The position numbers were made by a program, and so were the translations under genes. A DNA stretch of 6,678 nucleotides from Asaia bogorensis (GTDB lineage Bacteria > Pseudomonadota > Alphaproteobacteria > Acetobacterales > Acetobacteraceae), in contig CAMCZJ010000167.1 in NCBI GenBank assembly GCA_945886995.1, forward strand, positions 1 through 6,678. Reading direction: 5' to 3'. This document shows, one piece after another, positions 4,806 through 6,678 of the stretch. The stretch's first letter is position 1; each line of letters starts with the position of its first letter. The notes beneath the pieces were generated by a model, which worked only from the letters and a program-made list of their open reading frames with translations, ran no database searches and had not been told where the DNA came from.

Positions 4806-6678
4806 TTGAAGCTGCCGCGCGCCAAGCTGCGCAAGCGGTGGCTATGGGTATTCGCCGCGTGTCTTGCCGCGCTGCTGCTGGCGCCCTTCGCGCTGGATCG
4901 GCTTTTCCCGCCGAACCTCTCGCGCCTGCATGCGGTGGGCGTAGAGGTGCAGGATCGTGACGGGCGTATCCTTTCCGTCCTGCCCGCGCCGGGGGGCTTT
5001 TGGCGGCTGGCGACGCGGCCCGAAGATGTCTCCCCCATTCTGCTCGATCTGCTGATTGCGGCGGAGGATCGGCGCTTCTACCAACACCCCGGGATTGACC
5101 CCTTGGCACTTGGCCGCGCGGCGGGGCAATGGTTACGCGCGGGGCGCGTGGTTTCTGGCGGTTCGACCCTCACCATGCAGGCGGCGCGGCTGTTGGAACC
5201 GCGCCCGCGCGGGCTGCGTGCCAAGGCGATTGAAATCTTCCGCGCCTTTCAATTGGAAGCGCGCTTCAGCAAACGTGACATCCTGAGCATCTGGCTGACC
5301 CTCGCCCCGCAAACCGGCAATATTGAAGGCATGCGTGCAGGTTCGCTGGCTTGGTTTGGCCGACCCGCGAACCGGCTTGATGCGGCGGAAGCGGCGCTAT
5401 TGATCGCGCTGGCCCGCCGCCCGGCAGCCCTCAGCCCTGATCGCCATGCGGAAGCGGCGCGCGCCGCACGGGATGATGTGTTGCGGCGGCGGGGTGCCGC
5501 GATGCTCTCCCCGGAAGATCAGGCCTTGGCGCTGGCGGCGCCCCTGCCAAGCACGCGGCTGCCCATGCCGGGCCTGGCGCCACATCTGGCGCGGGAATTG
5601 GCGCGGCGGGGCAATTCGCCCATCCGCAGCAGCCTGGATGCCGGGCTGCAACGCGCCAGCGAAAGACTGGCGCTTGAGGCTCTGGCGCGGTTGCCGGAAC
5701 GTGCCAGTGTGGCGCTCATCATCGCTGATCTACGCTCGCGCGAAACCCGCGCCTTGGTGGGTGGGGCCTTTGGCGCCGAGAACCGCGCCGGGTCCTTGGA
5801 TTTGACGCGTGCCACCCGGTCGCCTGGTTCTGCGCTGAAACCCTTTCTCTATGCCATGGCGTTTGAACAGGGGCTGGTACGCCCCGATACGCTGCTTTCC
5901 GATCTGCCGCGCCGCTTTGGCGCCTACGCGCCAGAGAATTTTGATCGGGGTTTTGTGGGCCGCATCACGGCGGCTGAGGCCCTGCGGCTTTCGCTCAACC
6001 TGCCAGCGGTCGCTTTGCTGGATGGGGTGGGGTCGGCGCGGTTTGCGGCATCGCTCCGTTCTGCTGGGGCGGCGCCAGTGTTGCCGCGTGGGGTGGATGC
6101 GTCCCTGCCGCTGGCGCTCGGCGGCGCCGGGACGACGCTCCGCGATATGGTCGGGCTTTATGCGCTGCTCGGCGATGGCGGGCGGGCGGGGGCGCTGCGC
6201 TTCACGCCGGGGCAAGGCGCCGGCGCGCCGGTGTTGGAAGCGCGCGCGGCGGCGGCGGTGGCGGGGGTATTGGTGCAGGAATTCCCGGGCGGCGGGCCGC
6301 GCGGGGTGGCGTGGAAAACCGGCACTTCCTGGGGTGGGCGGGATGCCTGGGCCTTTGGTTTTGATGGCCGGCACGTGGCCGGGGTGTGGGTGGGGCGGCC
6401 CGATGGCACGCCAATCCCGGGCCTCACGGGGCGGGACGCTGCCTTGCCGGTGCTCGCCAGGCTTTTCGCCCTGCTGCCGGAAGCGCCGCTGGAACGCGCA
6501 CCCAGCCACCCAGATACGCAGGTGGCCGCCCTGGGGAGTGATCCGCTGCGCTTGATATTCCCCCCGCCCGGCGCGGTGCTGGCCGAAGGCGCGGGACCGG
6601 TGGTGCTGCGCGTTGCCGGAGGGCGGCGGCCACTGATTTTTCTGGTGGATGGCGCGCCGCTCGCGCGGGATGCGGCGC
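4806..6678 (+). CDS. pbpC: Penicillin-binding protein 1C, bifunctional transglycosylase/transpeptidase (3' end outside window)
   Basis: PBP1C is an inner-membrane peptidoglycan synthase with its catalytic domains in the periplasm. The frame stays open to the right edge: 624 residues are visible, against 770 in E. coli. A short basic N-terminus (KLPRAKLRKR) leads into a membrane anchor at about 12-30. The GT51 transglycosylase domain (about 45-215) has EDRRFYQHPGID with catalytic Glu87, GGSTLTMQ (118-125), and RAKAIE with Glu143. The transpeptidase domain (about 300-560) has all three penicillin-binding motifs: SALK (Ser342-Lys345), SLN (396-398) and KTGTS (504-508), then GRDAWAFGFDGRHVAGVWVG. 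A BiPBP_C-like domain starts near residue 580 (PPPGAVLAEG, FLVDGAPL). The linker before it is much shorter than in E. coli. Oddities are a TTG start and altered residues after the GT51 helix (WLTLAPQTGN where E. coli has YLNRAPFGGT). The alpha-2-macroglobulin gene that often precedes pbpC is absent upstream. Identity as PBP1C rather than PBP1A/1B rests on the RSPGSALKPF and KTGTS contexts and the C-terminal domain. Confidence 0.95.
   Translation, partial: MKLPRAKLRKRWLWVFAACLAALLLAPFALDRLFPPNLSRLHAVGVEVQDRDGRILSVLPAPGGFWRLATRPEDVSPILLDLLIAAEDRRFYQHPGIDPLALGRAAGQWLRAGRVVSGGSTLTMQAARLLEPRPRGLRAKAIEIFRAFQLEARFSKRDILSIWLTLAPQTGNIEGMRAGSLAWFGRPANRLDAAEAALLIALARRPAALSPDRHAEAARAARDDVLRRRGAAMLSPEDQALALAAPLPSTRLPMPGLAPHLARELARRGNSPIRSSLDAGLQRASERLALEALARLPERASVALIIADLRSRETRALVGGAFGAENRAGSLDLTRATRSPGSALKPFLYAMAFEQGLVRPDTLLSDLPRRFGAYAPENFDRGFVGRITAAEALRLSLNLPAVALLDGVGSARFAASLRSAGAAPVLPRGVDASLPLALGGAGTTLRDMVGLYALLGDGGRAGALRFTPGQGAGAPVLEARAAAAVAGVLVQEFPGGGPRGVAWKTGTSWGGRDAWAFGFDGRHVAGVWVGRPDGTPIPGLTGRDAALPVLARLFALLPEAPLERAPSHPDTQVAALGSDPLRLIFPPPGAVLAEGAGPVVLRVAGGRRPLIFLVDGAPLARDAA

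Noticed and set aside
4774..4809. Eleven-codon plus-strand frame whose TGA overlaps the pbpC TTG start, a possible leader peptide
   Set aside because: There is no ribosome-binding site before its ATGs, the predicted transcription start would fall inside it, and its residues show no attenuator pattern.
6180..6310. Very GC-rich stretch with many GGCGCC and GCGCGC runs
   Set aside because: It is in frame with pbpC and encodes an Ala/Gly-rich segment of the transpeptidase domain. Codon bias explains it and there are no true tandem repeat units.
5730..6509. Minus-strand open frame (259 codons) opposite pbpC
   Set aside because: The translation is arginine/proline-rich low-complexity sequence typical of a shadow frame; pbpC on the other strand has all catalytic motifs.
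5851..6555. Second plus-strand frame (234 codons) inside pbpC
   Set aside because: It is a tryptophan/arginine/cysteine-rich shift-frame shadow of the transpeptidase domain with no domain pattern of its own.

Overview
The window holds six protein-coding genes, two of them cut by its edges. GC content is high and codon third positions are G/C-rich, rising towards the right end. The protein sequences look alphaproteobacterial. My best guess is Rhodospirillales, perhaps Acetobacteraceae (Roseomonas-like), but this is inferred from protein style and no rRNA or marker settles it.

Layout. Bases 1-1326 (+) are the last three quarters of the ribosome-associated GTPase TypA/BipA, ending at a strong intrinsic terminator. 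Bases 1389-2371 (-) are a two-gene unit: a DUF1185/AA_synth protein followed, with an ATGA overlap, by a small four-helix membrane protein of unknown function. Divergent from it, 2503-3570 (+) encodes a PLP-dependent low-specificity L-threonine aldolase. A 146-base convergent gap (3571-3716) carries three inverted repeats in a row. Bases 3717-4649 (-) encode a Gfo/Idh/MocA oxidoreductase closest to D-galactose/L-arabinose 1-dehydrogenases. Divergent from that, an open frame runs from a TTG start at 4806 to the right edge. It encodes penicillin-binding protein 1C (transglycosylase plus transpeptidase plus the start of the BiPBP_C domain).

How the genes relate. The genes do not form one pathway. 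TypA serves translation and stress adaptation, PBP1C builds peptidoglycan, and the other enzymes act on amino acids or sugars. The AA_synth gene and the threonine aldolase share a divergent 131-base intergenic region, so a loose amino-acid link is possible but unproven. The AA_synth and membrane-protein genes are probably translationally coupled.

I saw no mobile element, CRISPR array, tRNA, rRNA, phage gene or defence system. The least explained items are the hairpin cluster at 3583-3716, the uncharacterised membrane protein coupled to AA_synth, and active-site-region substitutions in the threonine aldolase and PBP1C. I did not find a convincing new biological system here.
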